Source of the DNA: Pseudomonas sp. 31-12
GTDB taxonomy: Bacteria > Pseudomonadota > Gammaproteobacteria > Pseudomonadales > Pseudomonadaceae
Length of the DNA stretch: 64,000 nt
Direction: 5' to 3'
NCBI RefSeq assembly: GCF_003151075.1
Contig: NZ_CP029482.1
Coordinates: 5,518,001 to 5,582,000, forward strand
In this document: piece by piece, positions 1 through 10,128 of the stretch
How positions within the stretch are numbered: position 1 is the stretch's first letter
Layout of the letters: each line of letters opens with the position of its first letter
Program-made: the position numbers and the translations under genes
The notes under the pieces: generated by a model
The model's input: the letters and a program-made list of their open reading frames with translations, nothing else
What the model was told of the DNA's origin: nothing
Databases searched by the model: none

Positions 1-702
1 ATCACCGTCACCGACCGCGCCCGTCCACGGCAGTTGAACCAGTTCCAGCAACTCAACTCGGCGATCCTGTCGGGGGTGCCGCTGGTGAGCATGGGTGAAG
101 CCATCGACACCGTGCGCCAGATCACGCAGGAAGAGGCGCCGGCCGGATTTGCCATGGATTACGCCGGCGCATCGCGCCAATACGTGCAGGAAGGCAGCGC
201 GCTGTGGGTGACCTTCGCCCTGGCGCTGGCGATCATCTTCCTGGTGCTGGCGGCCCAGTTCGAAAGCTTCCGCGATCCGTTGGTGATCCTGGTGACCGTG
301 CCGCTATCGATCTGCGGCGCCTTGATTCCGCTGTTCCTGGGCTGGTCGAGCATGAACATTTATACCCAGGTGGGCCTGGTGACCTTGATCGGGCTGATCA
401 GCAAGCACGGCATTCTGATCGTCGAGTTTGCCAACCAACTGCGCAAGGAGAAAGGCCTGACACCTCGTGAGGCTGTGGAGGAAGCGGCGGCTATTCGATT
501 GCGCCCGGTGTTGATGACCACGGCGGCGATGGTATTCGGCATGGTGCCGTTGATCATCGCCACAGGCGCGGGCGCGGTCAGCCGGTTCGATATCGGCATG
601 GTGATCGCAACGGGGATGTCGATCGGCACGTTGTTCACGCTGTTCGTGTTGCCATGCATCTACACCCTGCTGGCCAAACCCGACGCCAAAGAACACCCAT
701 AA
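1..702 (+). CDS. RND multidrug efflux permease, C-terminal part
   Basis: Open from the left edge, so only the last 233 residues are seen. It is the C-terminal membrane half of an inner-membrane RND proton antiporter, which with a periplasmic adaptor and an outer membrane channel expels drugs or solvents. Several hydrophobic helices are visible. The family motif around GLISKHGILIVEF holds the lysine (visible residue 135) equivalent to AcrB K940 in the proton relay. The end is intact, with a TAA stop followed at once by a REP-like palindrome and a terminator. The substrate cannot be told from this part. I recall an RND pump near colRS in P. putida too, which supports orthology of the locus. Confidence 0.93.
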   Translation: MTVTDRARPRQLNQFQQLNSAILSGVPLVSMGEAIDTVRQITQEEAPAGFAMDYAGASRQYVQEGSALWVTFALALAIIFLVLAAQFESFRDPLVILVTVPLSICGALIPLFLGWSSMNIYTQVGLVTLIGLISKHGILIVEFANQLRKEKGLTPREAVEEAAAIRLRPVLMTTAAMVFGMVPLIIATGAGAVSRFDIGMVIATGMSIGTLFTLFVLPCIYTLLAKPDAKEHP

Positions 703-706
703 ACCC

Positions 707-734
707 TGTGGGAGCCAGCCTGCTGGCTCCCACA
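707..734. repeat. Short REP-like palindrome, family A
   Basis: TGTGGGAGCCAGC and its inverse flank a one-base centre. It shares the TGTGGGAGC ends of the larger family-A elements in this window but has no long spacer. Confidence 0.7.
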
Positions 735-766
735 CTGGTCTGGTGCAAGGCTTTAAGTTCGGGCAC

Positions 767-803
767 AAAAAAAGGCCTCGCATTTGGCGAGGCCTTTTAT
801 TTT
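767..803. terminator. Bidirectional rho-independent terminator
   Basis: An 11-bp GC-rich stem (AAAGGCCTCGC with its complement) around a 5-base loop has an A-run on the left and a T-run on the right. It can stop both the efflux operon reading right and the small gene cluster reading left. Confidence 0.85.
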
Positions 804-816
804 GGCTTCAATCTGT

Positions 817-1044
817 TCAACTCTGCGGCCTCATTCCTTGAGAAAGTCCGAACATGAACAGCAATAAATCATGATCGGGTCGGGATGCCTCGGATGCCTT
901 CGCTACCCGAGGCAACGGACAGTGAGCATCAGCACTCACTGAACTGAGGACTTGCGTGCGGGGCTGCTCCCACGCCGCCACCGCCAATGAAGCAACTGCC
1001 AAGGCTCCTATCAGAAACACACCTCGTGCAATTTCTAGTTTCAT
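817..1044 (-). CDS. Small secreted or anchored protein of unknown function
   Basis: A 75-residue protein that begins with a clear hydrophobic signal or anchor (about residues 8-24, ending ASLAVAA). The rest is a short polar tail containing one cysteine. I do not recognise a domain. Its ATG lies 2 bases after the stop of the LPS-kinase-like gene, with AAAGG upstream, and it ends just before a terminator. It therefore looks like the last gene of the ColR-linked operon that begins at 2436. Co-transcription suggests an envelope role, but that is inference. Confidence 0.6.
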   Translation of the reverse strand: MKLEIARGVFLIGALAVASLAVAAWEQPRTQVLSSVSADAHCPLPRVAKASEASRPDHDLLLFMFGLSQGMRPQS

Positions 1045-1046
1045 TG

Positions 1047-1760
1047 CTATAAACCTTTGATAGCGCTGCCAAACGCCGTCTCATAAAAATAGACGAGTTT
1101 GCGCCAGTCTGCCGTGCTGAACGACGAGTGGCGGCGCAGCTGCTTCATGTCATGAGCAGCCGCGCGATAGGCAGTCAAACGCTGTCGGCATTTCTCCAGA
1201 TCGATCAAGGCAATCTCGACCTTGGCCGAGTCATCTTCACCCGTGACCCGCACAAAAACGTGCTTGATGTAGATGCAGCTGTGCTGCCATCGACCCTTGT
1301 GCATGCGGGCCAGATTGTCGGCCAGATCCTTCAGGACGCGATCATGAACCACTTCGCCGTGGCGCTCGCGACCACCGCCGGCGTACCAGTGTTCGATTTC
1401 CTCGAAGCCATCCAGCGCCTTGGTCACCAGCAAGGCGCGCCATTTGTGCACAGGGTCGCGCTGTGCGCCGCAGAAAACGATTTCCGGAACGCGCACGTCG
1501 AGCGCGCGAAGGCCAATGAGCGCATCGCGCTCGCGCAACACGGTCGGGCGACCGAACGGGTGCAGCCAGCTGCGATAGATATGCCCGGTCTGCCGCTTGG
1601 CGTAGAGCAGCTGTCCATCACTGCCCATGACACGCTGCACGCCACTTTCTCCGCCGCGACGGACGTTGGGTTCTTCTACCCACTCACCGCGCTGATTCCA
1701 GAAATAGTCGAAGCGGTCCTGAGAAGCGACGTCCGTTTCTGCTGCACATTGCACTGCCAT
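1047..1760 (-). CDS. wapQ: LPS-core kinase-like protein, InaA/WapQ family
   Basis: A 237-residue protein of the lipopolysaccharide kinase (InaA) family, cytoplasmic enzymes with a protein-kinase-like fold thought to phosphorylate heptose of the LPS core. Visible kinase-like signs are a YAKRQ segment near the N-terminus (ATP-site lysine), a catalytic-loop-like region HSCIYIKHVFV, and an IDLEKCR segment in the place of the metal-binding aspartate. A longer frame runs upstream, but ATG 1760 is preferred because it follows AAGAGGT and starts 4 bases after the methyltransferase stop. In P. fluorescens an inaA/wapQ gene is known beside colRS and affects outer membrane integrity. The symbol is assigned by that synteny. 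Confidence 0.85.
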   Translation of the reverse strand: MAVQCAAETDVASQDRFDYFWNQRGEWVEEPNVRRGGESGVQRVMGSDGQLLYAKRQTGHIYRSWLHPFGRPTVLRERDALIGLRALDVRVPEIVFCGAQRDPVHKWRALLVTKALDGFEEIEHWYAGGGRERHGEVVHDRVLKDLADNLARMHKGRWQHSCIYIKHVFVRVTGEDDSAKVEIALIDLEKCRQRLTAYRAAAHDMKQLRRHSSFSTADWRKLVYFYETAFGSAIKGL

Positions 1761-1764
1761 CCTG

Positions 1765-2436
1765 TTACCTCTTGCGTAATACGTAAACTCGCCACATGGC
1801 ATAGAGCGGTAAAAAGTCCAGTTGTTCCTGAATACGGAACCCTGCCTGTTCGAACTCCTTTTCTACCGTGGCCGCCGGTAACACAAATCGGTTTTGGTAA
1901 CCTTCCTGCCCACGCCGTTTCTCTGAGCGCTTGCGTTTCCAGGCCTTGAAATTGCCGTCCACCCACAACGAAAGGATCACGCTGTCACGCGTGACTCGTT
2001 CAAATTCGCGCAGGATGGCCAGTCGATGCTCGGATTCACCGATGTGATGGAGCAAACGCATGCAGAAAATGCTGTCGACGGCATTGTCAGGCAAGGCAAT
2101 GTCGAACGCGGAAGTGTGCAAGGGTTGTACCCGTTTCACCACGTCGGCCGGTTGCGCCTGGGTGGCAATCTTCAACATCGACTCGGAGTTGTCGGCCCCG
2201 ATGATCGCGCGATTGGCTTTTTCCGCCAGCAAGGGCCAGAAACGCCCCGCCCCACAGGGTAAATCGAGGACCAGCCCGGGCTCGCCGACCAGCGCCAGCG
2301 CCTTTCGCGCCAACTGCTCGTCACGCCAGTGGGATAGCTTACGACCGAGGCCATCCTGGTGCTTCTGCAAATACCTTTGAGCGTGTTGATCGTCGTACTT
2401 TTCGGAAAAATCGAGTTTGATCGGGCCGTCCATCAT
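1765..2436 (-). CDS. SAM-dependent methyltransferase, orf222-like
   Basis: A class I methyltransferase of 223 residues. The glycine-rich SAM loop is VLDLPCGAGRF (about residues 57-67) and is followed by an acidic strand end (GADN). The start chosen is the first of two adjacent ATGs because AGGAG lies 6 bases upstream; an upstream ATG frame lacks a ribosome site. In P. fluorescens the gene between colS and wapQ is known as orf222, and this length agrees. The substrate is unknown; the neighbourhood suggests an envelope lipid or LPS component. A candidate ColR box lies about 70 bases upstream, so it probably belongs to the ColR regulon with wapQ. Confidence 0.87.
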   Translation of the reverse strand: MMDGPIKLDFSEKYDDQHAQRYLQKHQDGLGRKLSHWRDEQLARKALALVGEPGLVLDLPCGAGRFWPLLAEKANRAIIGADNSESMLKIATQAQPADVVKRVQPLHTSAFDIALPDNAVDSIFCMRLLHHIGESEHRLAILREFERVTRDSVILSLWVDGNFKAWKRKRSEKRRGQEGYQNRFVLPAATVEKEFEQAGFRIQEQLDFLPLYAMWRVYVLRKR

Positions 2437-2504
2437 TAAGGTCTCCTGAACTTCTGATGACACCTACCATAGGTAGCGTAGTGTCAGTGTCAGGTCATGC
2501 CTTT

Positions 2505-2520
2505 GTGAAAAAATTGTTAT
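2505..2520 (-). promoter_or_regulatory. Candidate ColR box upstream of the methyltransferase operon
   Basis: On the minus strand the site reads ATAACAATTTTTTCAC. The ColR consensus as I recall it is YYNASNNYTTTTTCAC; only the first base differs. It lies between colS and the methyltransferase start, in the orientation that would drive the methyltransferase-wapQ operon. Confidence 0.65.
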
Positions 2521-2581
2521 GTAAACGCGCAATCATTTCAAGGTTTTTCAGGATGCTCGGAGCCGCGATTCTTGAGCGTCG

Positions 2582-3856
2582 CTATTGGTGGCCCAACTCC
2601 ACCTGAAAACGACAGCCATTAGGTTCCATATTGGTCAGGCTGACGTTCCAGCCCTGGTTCTCGCAGATCCGCTGTACCAGCGACAGGCCAAGCCCCAGGC
2701 CCTCGCCGCGCTTTTCGCTGCCACGCACAAAAGGCTCGAACATGGCCTCGCGTTTTTCCTCGGGAATACCTACGCCACTGTCCTCGACCATGAACCCCGT
2801 GGCCGTGAGGGTCAGGCGAATGAATCCCTGTTCGGTGTAATGCAGTGCGTTACGCAACAGGTTGCCCATGACGGCGTGCAAGAGGGTGGCGTTGTAGCAG
2901 GTGGCGAGCGGATTGCCCGGTTCGAAGATCAGCGTCAGCCCCTTGGCTTCAATCGGTTCGCGCCATTGGTTGAGCAGGCCGTCGGCAACCTGCCCCAGCG
3001 TCTGCTGCGGCGCCATGCTGGCGTCTTCGCGCTGGGCCCGGGCCAGCATCAGGAACGTTTGCACCAACTCACGCATCTCTGCGCAGGCGCGGGCAATCCG
3101 CTCGACCTGGGCACGGCCACGCTGGTCGATACCGGGGTTTTCCAACAGCAGCTCACAGGAACTGGCCAACACCATCAACGGCGTGCGCAGTTCGTGGCTG
3201 ACGTCGCTGGTAAACAATCGCTCGCGGGTCAGCGCCTGGCGCAAACGCCCAAGGGTGGCGTCGAAAGCAACAGCCAGCTCGCCCACTTCGTCGGCGGCAT
3301 AATCCGGCGCCAAGGGAGGGGCCAGCCCCAGCAGTTGATCGCGGTGACGCACCTGGCGGGCAAGGCGCACCACCGGCGCCATCACTTTTCGCGCCAACAC
3401 CCAGCCGAGAAAGACCGCCAGCGCCAGGCTCAGCACGAAGCCCACCAGCACCACGGCAAACAGCACCCGCTCACGCTCTTCGAAATCGCTCTGGTCCTGA
3501 AGCAAGACGTAACGCCGGCCATCGACGATTTCGACCATCGCGTGATACGACAGCTGTTCGCGAAAGACCTCGTGGAAACCGGAATCCAGATGCCGCAAAT
3601 CCTTGGGCAGCTCGAAGTCCCCCGGTCCACCGCTGAAATAGAACAGCTGGTCCGGCTCGGGACGATGGCTCCAGTCCGAGACGCTGTCCATCAGCAGCAG
3701 CCGTTGCAAATCGCCGCCCAGCCCGGCCGAAATCAGCTTTTCTTCCACCAGGTGCACGGTCGCCACAATGCCCATGGCGAAGGCGCCCGCCACCAGCGCA
3801 CTCATCAACGCAAAGGCAATGATGATCCGTTGAGCAAGGCTCTGCTTAAACTCCAT
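2582..3856 (-). CDS. colS: Sensor histidine kinase ColS
   Basis: A 424-residue inner-membrane sensor kinase that partners ColR in envelope and metal stress. There are two membrane segments (about 10-35 and 132-155) around a periplasmic loop of about 95 residues. A HAMP region follows, then the phospho-acceptor H221 in FTSDVSHELRTPL, and the N (NLLRNALHY), G1 (DSGVGIPEE) and G2 (GEGLGLGLSL) boxes. Acidic residues E96 and E100 with H95 sit in the periplasmic loop, where metal-sensing glutamates are reported in P. putida ColS. I cannot align them exactly. The start is the ATG at 3856, which overlaps the colR end by 11 bases, so the two genes are translationally coupled. Confidence 0.9.
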   Translation of the reverse strand: MEFKQSLAQRIIIAFALMSALVAGAFAMGIVATVHLVEEKLISAGLGGDLQRLLLMDSVSDWSHRPEPDQLFYFSGGPGDFELPKDLRHLDSGFHEVFREQLSYHAMVEIVDGRRYVLLQDQSDFEERERVLFAVVLVGFVLSLALAVFLGWVLARKVMAPVVRLARQVRHRDQLLGLAPPLAPDYAADEVGELAVAFDATLGRLRQALTRERLFTSDVSHELRTPLMVLASSCELLLENPGIDQRGRAQVERIARACAEMRELVQTFLMLARAQREDASMAPQQTLGQVADGLLNQWREPIEAKGLTLIFEPGNPLATCYNATLLHAVMGNLLRNALHYTEQGFIRLTLTATGFMVEDSGVGIPEEKREAMFEPFVRGSEKRGEGLGLGLSLVQRICENQGWNVSLTNMEPNGCRFQVELGHQ

Positions 3857-4529
3857 CACGGCCCTCGGCCAAGCGATAACCCACACCGTGCACGGTTTGC
3901 AGCAACGGCTTGGCGAACGGCTTGTCGATCACTTGGCGCAGTTGATGGACGTGGCTGCGCAGGCTGTCGCTGTCTGGGCAGTCATCGCCCCACAGGGCTT
4001 CTTCGAGAATTTCGCGGCGCAGTACATGCGGGCTTTTCTGCATCAGCACAGCCAGCAACTTCAGGCCGACCGGGTTGAGCTTCAGCAGGCGACCTTCGCG
4101 GGTCACCTCCAGGGTGTCGAGGTCGTAGCTCAGATCGCCGACCTGCAAGGCTCGTCGACCGCCACCCTGGGCACGCCGCATGACCGCTTCGATACGCGCC
4201 GCCAGTTCAGACAGGGCGAACGGTTTGATCAGGTAGTCATCGGCACCGGATTTGAAGCCTTGCAACCGGTCGTCAAGCTGATCGCGCGCGGTGAGCATGA
4301 TCACCGGCGTGTCGCGACGGGCGTCTTCGCGCAGGCGTTTGCACAAGGTATAGCCGTCGATGCCGGGCAACATGATGTCGAGCACGATCAAGTCATAGTG
4401 CTCGGTGGCCGCCAAGTGCAGGCCCGACAAACCGTCCTGCGCGCAATCCACGGTGTAGCCTTTGAGCCCCAGGTAATCGGCCAGATTGGCCAGGATATCG
4501 CGGTTGTCTTCAACCAATAGAATTCGCAT
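3846..4529 (-). CDS. colR: OmpR-type response regulator ColR
   Basis: A 227-residue DNA-binding regulator. The receiver domain (1-120) has the acidic pocket E7/D8, the phospho-acceptor D51 in LIVLDIMLPG, and a KPF motif. The C-terminal winged helix includes SLRSHVHQLRQVIDKPF. The sequence agrees closely with ColR proteins of P. putida and P. fluorescens as I remember them. ATG 4529 is chosen because AGGAGG lies 5 bases upstream; a GTG two codons earlier is less likely. It is divergent from a PAP2 phosphatase gene, whose leader carries a ColR-like box. This is one of the most secure calls by both sequence and synteny. Confidence 0.93.
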   Translation of the reverse strand: MRILLVEDNRDILANLADYLGLKGYTVDCAQDGLSGLHLAATEHYDLIVLDIMLPGIDGYTLCKRLREDARRDTPVIMLTARDQLDDRLQGFKSGADDYLIKPFALSELAARIEAVMRRAQGGGRRALQVGDLSYDLDTLEVTREGRLLKLNPVGLKLLAVLMQKSPHVLRREILEEALWGDDCPDSDSLRSHVHQLRQVIDKPFAKPLLQTVHGVGYRLAEGRDGV

Positions 4530-4645
4530 GGGCACCTCCTCCGTACACAGTAACGGCCGTCATGGCCCGCGCAGCTTAAGGCCAAGTGTGGCTCAGGGCT
4601 AGGATTGCGTGCAGTTGCCAATCCAATAGAAATGCAGAGAACCGC

Positions 4646-4661
4646 TTAACAAGTTTTTCAC
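4646..4661 (+). promoter_or_regulatory. Candidate ColR box upstream of the PAP2 gene
   Basis: TTAACAAGTTTTTCAC matches the remembered ColR consensus YYNASNNYTTTTTCAC at every fixed position except one degenerate base (G for Y). It lies in the colR/PAP2 divergent gap, oriented toward the phosphatase gene. Confidence 0.6.
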
Positions 4662-4747
4662 TATCGATTCACACACCGACGACAGTGCGGGGCTCAGACT
4701 CCGCGCGGATGCGCTTTTCAGAACCCTTCACCAACCAAGGAAATGCC

Positions 4748-5491
4748 ATGGCTTCGACCGCTGCCCGCCCCGCTTCCAGGCCCCTCAACTTTTGGGTATG
4801 CCTGGGGGTGCCCGCTATCACGGCGATCATTTTGGTGCTGCTTGAACTGACGTCCCTGGACATGGACCTGGCCAAACTGTTCTACGACCCGGTTGCCGGG
4901 GAGTTCATCGGGCGCCACAGTTACTTCCTTGAGAACATTCTGCATGACCGCGCCAAGCAGGTGGTCATCGCGTTTTCGGTGTTTGCGATTGTCGGCTTTA
5001 TTGGCTCGTTTTTTATCGCCAGGCTCAAGCCGTTCAAACGCGAACTGGGCTGCCTGGTGTTGTCGCTGGCGCTGGCGACCTCATTCGTGACGCCGGTCAA
5101 AGCGGTGACGGCTGTGCAGTGCCCTTGGAGCCTGGAGCAATTCGGCGGCCATGAAACCTACAGCGAACTGCTCAGCCCGCGTCCGCAAACCGACAAGCCT
5201 GGACGTTGCTGGCCCGGAGGCCATGCGGCGACCGGGTTTACGTTGTTTGCGCTGTTTTTTGTCCTGCGTGACCGTCGTCCGCGGCTGGCGCGCCAGGCGT
5301 TTGTGTTTGCGTTTGCACTGGGGGCGGTGTTTTCGGTGAGCCGGATGATGCAGGGGGCGCACTTCTTTTCGCATAACGTGTGGACGGCGGTTTTTTGCTG
5401 GCTGATTTGTTTGGGGTCTTACTACTACATCCTGTATCGACCGGCGGGCAAGGCTGAGCGAGTGGCCAAAGCACAACAAGCTACAGCCTGA
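4748..5491 (+). CDS. PAP2-family membrane phosphatase
   Basis: A 247-residue membrane protein with about six hydrophobic segments. The PAP2 signature is seen as CWPGGHAATGF (PSGH-like block) and SRMMQGAHFFSHN (SR-x5-H block), whose histidines form the phosphatase site. Such enzymes remove phosphates from lipid A, undecaprenyl pyrophosphate or phospholipids on the periplasmic side. A PAP2 gene stands at the same place beside colR in P. putida and is a reported ColR target, which fits the box at 4646. The ATG at 4748 follows AAGGA; the open frame upstream of it has no ribosome site. The actual substrate is not known. Confidence 0.88.
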   Translation: MASTAARPASRPLNFWVCLGVPAITAIILVLLELTSLDMDLAKLFYDPVAGEFIGRHSYFLENILHDRAKQVVIAFSVFAIVGFIGSFFIARLKPFKRELGCLVLSLALATSFVTPVKAVTAVQCPWSLEQFGGHETYSELLSPRPQTDKPGRCWPGGHAATGFTLFALFFVLRDRRPRLARQAFVFAFALGAVFSVSRMMQGAHFFSHNVWTAVFCWLICLGSYYYILYRPAGKAERVAKAQQATA

Positions 5492-5501
5492 AACACAGAT
5501 C

Positions 5502-5599
5502 CAAATGTGGGAGCGGGCTTGCTCGCGAAGGCGATGTGTCAGACAACATTGATGTCGACTGACACTCCCTCTTCGCGAGCAAGCCCGCTCCCACATTTG
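5502..5599. repeat. REPIN-like inverted repeat, family A
   Basis: Two inverted arms of 28-29 bases begin CAAATGTGGGAGCGGGCTTG and surround about 40 bases of less conserved spacer. The ends and arrangement match the elements at 26645, 32169 and, more distantly, 10129. Confidence 0.85.
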
Positions 5600-5622
5600 A
5601 TCGCGGTGAACCTGCGAGCAAT

Positions 5623-5658
5623 AAAAAACCCCGCCGGCTCATCGCCGGCGGGGTTTTT
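5623..5658. terminator. Terminator after groEL (bidirectional)
   Basis: A perfect 10-bp stem CCCCGCCGGC around TCATC, with A-run and T-run flanks. It ends groEL reading left and may also stop readthrough from the PAP2 gene. Confidence 0.9.
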
Positions 5659-5678
5659 ATGTACGGGGTAAGGCTGGC

Positions 5679-7334
<1,656 letters not shown>

Positions 7335-7371
7335 TTAAATACTTTGTAGTAGCGGGAAAATGAGCGGGGAA

Positions 7372-7665
7372 TCAGCCTTCGACAACAGCGAGGATTTCGC
7401 TCTCGCCGATGACCAGCAGGTCTTCGCCGTCAACTTTCACAGTGTTGCTGCCGGAGTAAGGGCCGAACACAACCTTGTCACCCACTTTCACGGACAGCGC
7501 ACGCACTTCACCGTTTTCCAGGACTTTGCCCGGGCCTACAGCGAGGACTTCGCCCTGGTTTGGCTTTTCAGCAGCCGAACCTGGCAGGACGATACCGCCA
7601 GCGGTTTTCTTTTCTTCTTCGCTGCGACGGACGACGACGCGGTCATGCAGAGGACGAAGCTTCAT
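7372..7665 (-). CDS. groES: Co-chaperonin GroES (Hsp10)
   Basis: A 97-residue lid of the GroEL chamber. The N-terminus [14 protein letters not shown] and the mobile-loop region after [11 protein letters not shown] are diagnostic. It is the first gene of the groESL operon. The leader of about 150 bases upstream carries a heat-shock-like promoter (7807-7839). Confidence 0.99.
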   Translation of the reverse strand: MKLRPLHDRVVVRRSEEEKKTAGGIVLPGSAAEKPNQGEVLAVGPGKVLENGEVRALSVKVGDKVVFGPYSGSNTVKVDGEDLLVIGESEILAVVEG

Positions 7666-7806
7666 TGTCGATCTCTCCTAATTGTGGTTTTCATCGGCCG
7701 GTGTATTCCCGGCGGGTTTAACAAATCCGGCGGTGCCGGGTGCGGTTCGTCAAGCGAACCGCGGAAGTCTGTCTGGCGTGATCGCCAGAAACCTTGCGGT
7801 GACCGT

Positions 7807-7839
7807 TACATAAGGGCGCATAAGCTTATTACAAGGGCG
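7807..7839 (-). promoter_or_regulatory. Candidate sigma-32 heat-shock promoter of groESL
   Basis: On the minus strand CGCCCTTGTAA (-35-like) is followed after about 12 bases by CCCTTATGTA (-10-like). This resembles the CTTGAA / CCCCAT-T heat-shock pattern and lies about 140 bases before groES. Confidence 0.5.
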
Positions 7840-7877
7840 GGGATCGAAATTTTTTGCATCAATGCCCCGAAAACGAA

Positions 7878-7899
7878 CACGGCACCCGAAGGTGCCGTG
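7878..7899 (-). terminator. Probable terminator after fxsA
   Basis: CACGGCACC pairs with GGTGCCGTG across a CGAA/TTCG tetraloop. A T-rich but interrupted tract follows on the minus strand. Confidence 0.65.
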
Positions 7900-7912
7900 C
7901 AGCTGAAACGCT

Positions 7913-8389
7913 TTACTTGGAATCGCGGTGTTCGAACTCGCCTTCGATCACGTTGGGCTCGCGACCCAGCGGCTGCTGGGGAGCAGGACCGCCACGTGGT
8001 TGAAGATCGTCGGCGAACGCACGCTGACGGATCGCGGCCTCTTCGGCGCGCTGGCGCATTTTATTGGCCAGCAGTCGACGGGAGATCGGCAGCAGCATGA
8101 TCAGACCCAACACGTCCGTGACGAAGCCGGGCAGGATCAACAGACCGCCCGCCAGGGCCAGCATCAAGCCTTCGAGCATGGTCTGGGCTGGCAACTCGCC
8201 GCGGTTCAGGCTTTCACGAGCACGCAACGCGGTGGCCAGACCGGCGATACGCAGCACGAACACGCCGAGCATCGAGCCGAGAATGATCAGCAGCAAGGCC
8301 GGGAAAAACCCGATAGCCCCGCTGACCTTGACGAATACGAACAGCTCCAACACCGGAAACAGTACAAAGAGCAATAAAAAAGGGCGCAT
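7913..8389 (-). CDS. fxsA: FxsA-family cytoplasmic membrane protein
   Basis: A 158-residue inner membrane protein with hydrophobic segments near 2-22, 24-46 and 68-100 and a hydrophilic C-terminal tail rich in Gln, Arg and Glu. FxsA (suppressor of F exclusion of phage T7) is a conserved protein of unclear biochemical role. The ATG at 8389 is used because GAGGA lies 8 bases upstream; a TTG five codons earlier is possible. It lies upstream of groES in the same direction, a common arrangement in Pseudomonas, but is separated from it by its own hairpin. Confidence 0.87.
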   Translation of the reverse strand: MRPFLLLFVLFPVLELFVFVKVSGAIGFFPALLLIILGSMLGVFVLRIAGLATALRARESLNRGELPAQTMLEGLMLALAGGLLILPGFVTDVLGLIMLLPISRRLLANKMRQRAEEAAIRQRAFADDLQPRGGPAPQQPLGREPNVIEGEFEHRDSK

Positions 8390-8455
8390 CAAATGGTTCC
8401 TCAACGCAAGAATGCCTTGCCAGTCTTCCCTAGATGACGTCGCCGTTTCGTGAAT

Positions 8456-9187
8456 TCAAGCGTCGGCCACTTCATTTTTCGGCCAATGCTCGGCGTGAGC
8501 CAGGAAAACCAAGGCTTCGCGCACTTGTGTCGGCGTATTACAAGTTGCCTGGAACGGCAGCCAGTACAGGGCCTGACCAATTCGCAGGTGCATACCTTCG
8601 CTGTCGATGCCGGCCAGTTGCGCCGGTTCCGTTTTCGGCAGCCCCGCCAAATCGACGTAATGGGCGATGGCTTTGGCGTGATCGGCATTCATGTGCTCGA
8701 CCATGCTCAGTTCGGCTTTGCCGGCGAACGGGTTGGCCAAGGTCAGATGATCAACCCAGTGAATCGCGCCGAAACCGCCGATGTAACGGTGACGCACAGG
8801 CTTGAGCACCCAGAAATCGAAATCGTGGGCCTTGTGGTAGCTCTGTGAATCCGGGAAATAGCGGTAGTAACGCTCGGCCGCCGCTTCGATCGCGACCTCG
8901 TCTTCGAGTTTTTCTGCTTCAGCCAGGTAAGTCAGGCGACCAACGGCTTGCACGTCGTCAGCCTCACGCTCGCCCACAAACAGCGAGCATTTCGGATCTT
9001 TCTGTAGGTTATGAGTGTGCTGGGCGATGCGACTGATAAGGATCAGTGGCCGTCCTTGCTCGTCCAGGCAGTAAGGAACGACGGAGCCAAACGGGAAGCC
9101 GGGCATCGACTTGGAGTGCGTCGACAGCACTCCGCGGTATTCCTTGAGAAGCAATTCTCGGGCATTCTTGGCCGCTTCAACGCTCAA
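8456..9187 (-). CDS. HugZ-like haem-binding or PNPOx-fold protein
   Basis: A 243-residue protein. The N-terminal two-thirds have the pyridoxamine-phosphate-oxidase-like split barrel (LISRIAQHTHNLQKDPKCSLFV), and the C-terminal part resembles DUF2470 (MVEHMNADHAKAIAHY). Together they make the HugZ family, which includes haem oxygenases and haem-utilisation proteins. The repeated histidine-rich HMNADH segment is where haem or metal ligands lie in relatives. There is no signal peptide, so it is cytoplasmic. It is a single gene by its spacing. A haem-degrading role is possible but is not shown by the sequence. Confidence 0.82.
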   Translation of the reverse strand: MSVEAAKNARELLLKEYRGVLSTHSKSMPGFPFGSVVPYCLDEQGRPLILISRIAQHTHNLQKDPKCSLFVGEREADDVQAVGRLTYLAEAEKLEDEVAIEAAAERYYRYFPDSQSYHKAHDFDFWVLKPVRHRYIGGFGAIHWVDHLTLANPFAGKAELSMVEHMNADHAKAIAHYVDLAGLPKTEPAQLAGIDSEGMHLRIGQALYWLPFQATCNTPTQVREALVFLAHAEHWPKNEVADA

Positions 9188-9354
9188 TTTATGACTCCTT
9201 ATATAGAATCCGTCGAAAAAACGGACAGGCGCCTGGGGATAAGTTCCAGTACGTCATCGGGGCAGTTCTCATGTGCAACCAGGCCACATCAGGTGCAGAT
9301 CGAGAGGCCCTCTAGGAAGGAAAACCACTCTGAACCTGCTATTGGGGCATGCGA

Positions 9355-10113
9355 ATGCAACTCACTGACAAAGTAATCATTATCACTGGCGGTTGCCAGG
9401 GTTTAGGCCGTTCCATGGCCGAGTATTTCGCGGGCAAAGGCGCAAAGCTGGCGCTAGTGGATTTGAACCAGGAAAAGCTCGACGACACCGTCGCGGCGTG
9501 CAAAGCCAAGGGCGTAGAAGCCCGTGCTTACCTGTGCAACGTTGCCAATGAAGAGCAAGTGACGCATATGGTTGCCCAGGTGGCCGAAGATTTCGGCGCG
9601 ATTCATGGCCTGATCAACAACGCCGGCATCCTGCGCGACGGCTTGCTGCTGAAGGTCAAGGATGGCGAAATGACCAAGATGAGCCTGGCCCAATGGCAGG
9701 CGGTCATCGACGTCAACCTTACCGGCGTGTTCCTGTGCACCCGTGAAGTCGCGGCAAAAATGGTCGAGCTGAACAACAGCGGCGCGATCATCAATATCTC
9801 CTCGATCTCCCGCGCCGGCAACGTCGGCCAGACCAACTACTCCGCCGCCAAGGCTGGCGTGGCCGCGGCGACCGTGACCTGGGCCAAGGAACTGGCGCGC
9901 TATGGCATTCGCGTGGCGGGCATTGCCCCGGGCTTTATCGAAACCGAGATGACCTTGGGCATGAAGCCTGAAGCCCTGGAGAAGATGACAGCGGGGATCC
10001 CGCTCAAGCGCATGGGCAAACCAGAAGAGATCGCGCATTCGGCGGCGTACATCTTCGAGAACGACTACTACACCGGCCGGATTCTGGAAATGGATGGCGG
10101 GTTGCGGATCTAA
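9355..10113 (+). CDS. SDR-family oxidoreductase, FabG-like
   Basis: A 252-residue short-chain dehydrogenase. The cofactor loop is [10 protein letters not shown] near the N-terminus, followed by NNAG, the catalytic set S-Y-K in [20 protein letters not shown], and the C-terminal PGFIETEM. It resembles 3-oxoacyl-ACP reductase-like SDRs, but the true substrate is unknown. ATG 9355 is preferred over ATG 9349 because GGGG lies 7 bases before it. It appears monocistronic and is followed by a REP element. Confidence 0.88.
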   Translation: MQLTDKVIIITGGCQGLGRSMAEYFAGKGAKLALVDLNQEKLDDTVAACKAKGVEARAYLCNVANEEQVTHMVAQVAEDFGAIHGLINNAGILRDGLLLKVKDGEMTKMSLAQWQAVIDVNLTGVFLCTREVAAKMVELNNSGAIINISSISRAGNVGQTNYSAAKAGVAAATVTWAKELARYGIRVAGIAPGFIETEMTLGMKPEALEKMTAGIPLKRMGKPEEIAHSAAYIFENDYYTGRILEMDGGLRI

Positions 10114-10128
10114 GGCCCCATAGATCAA

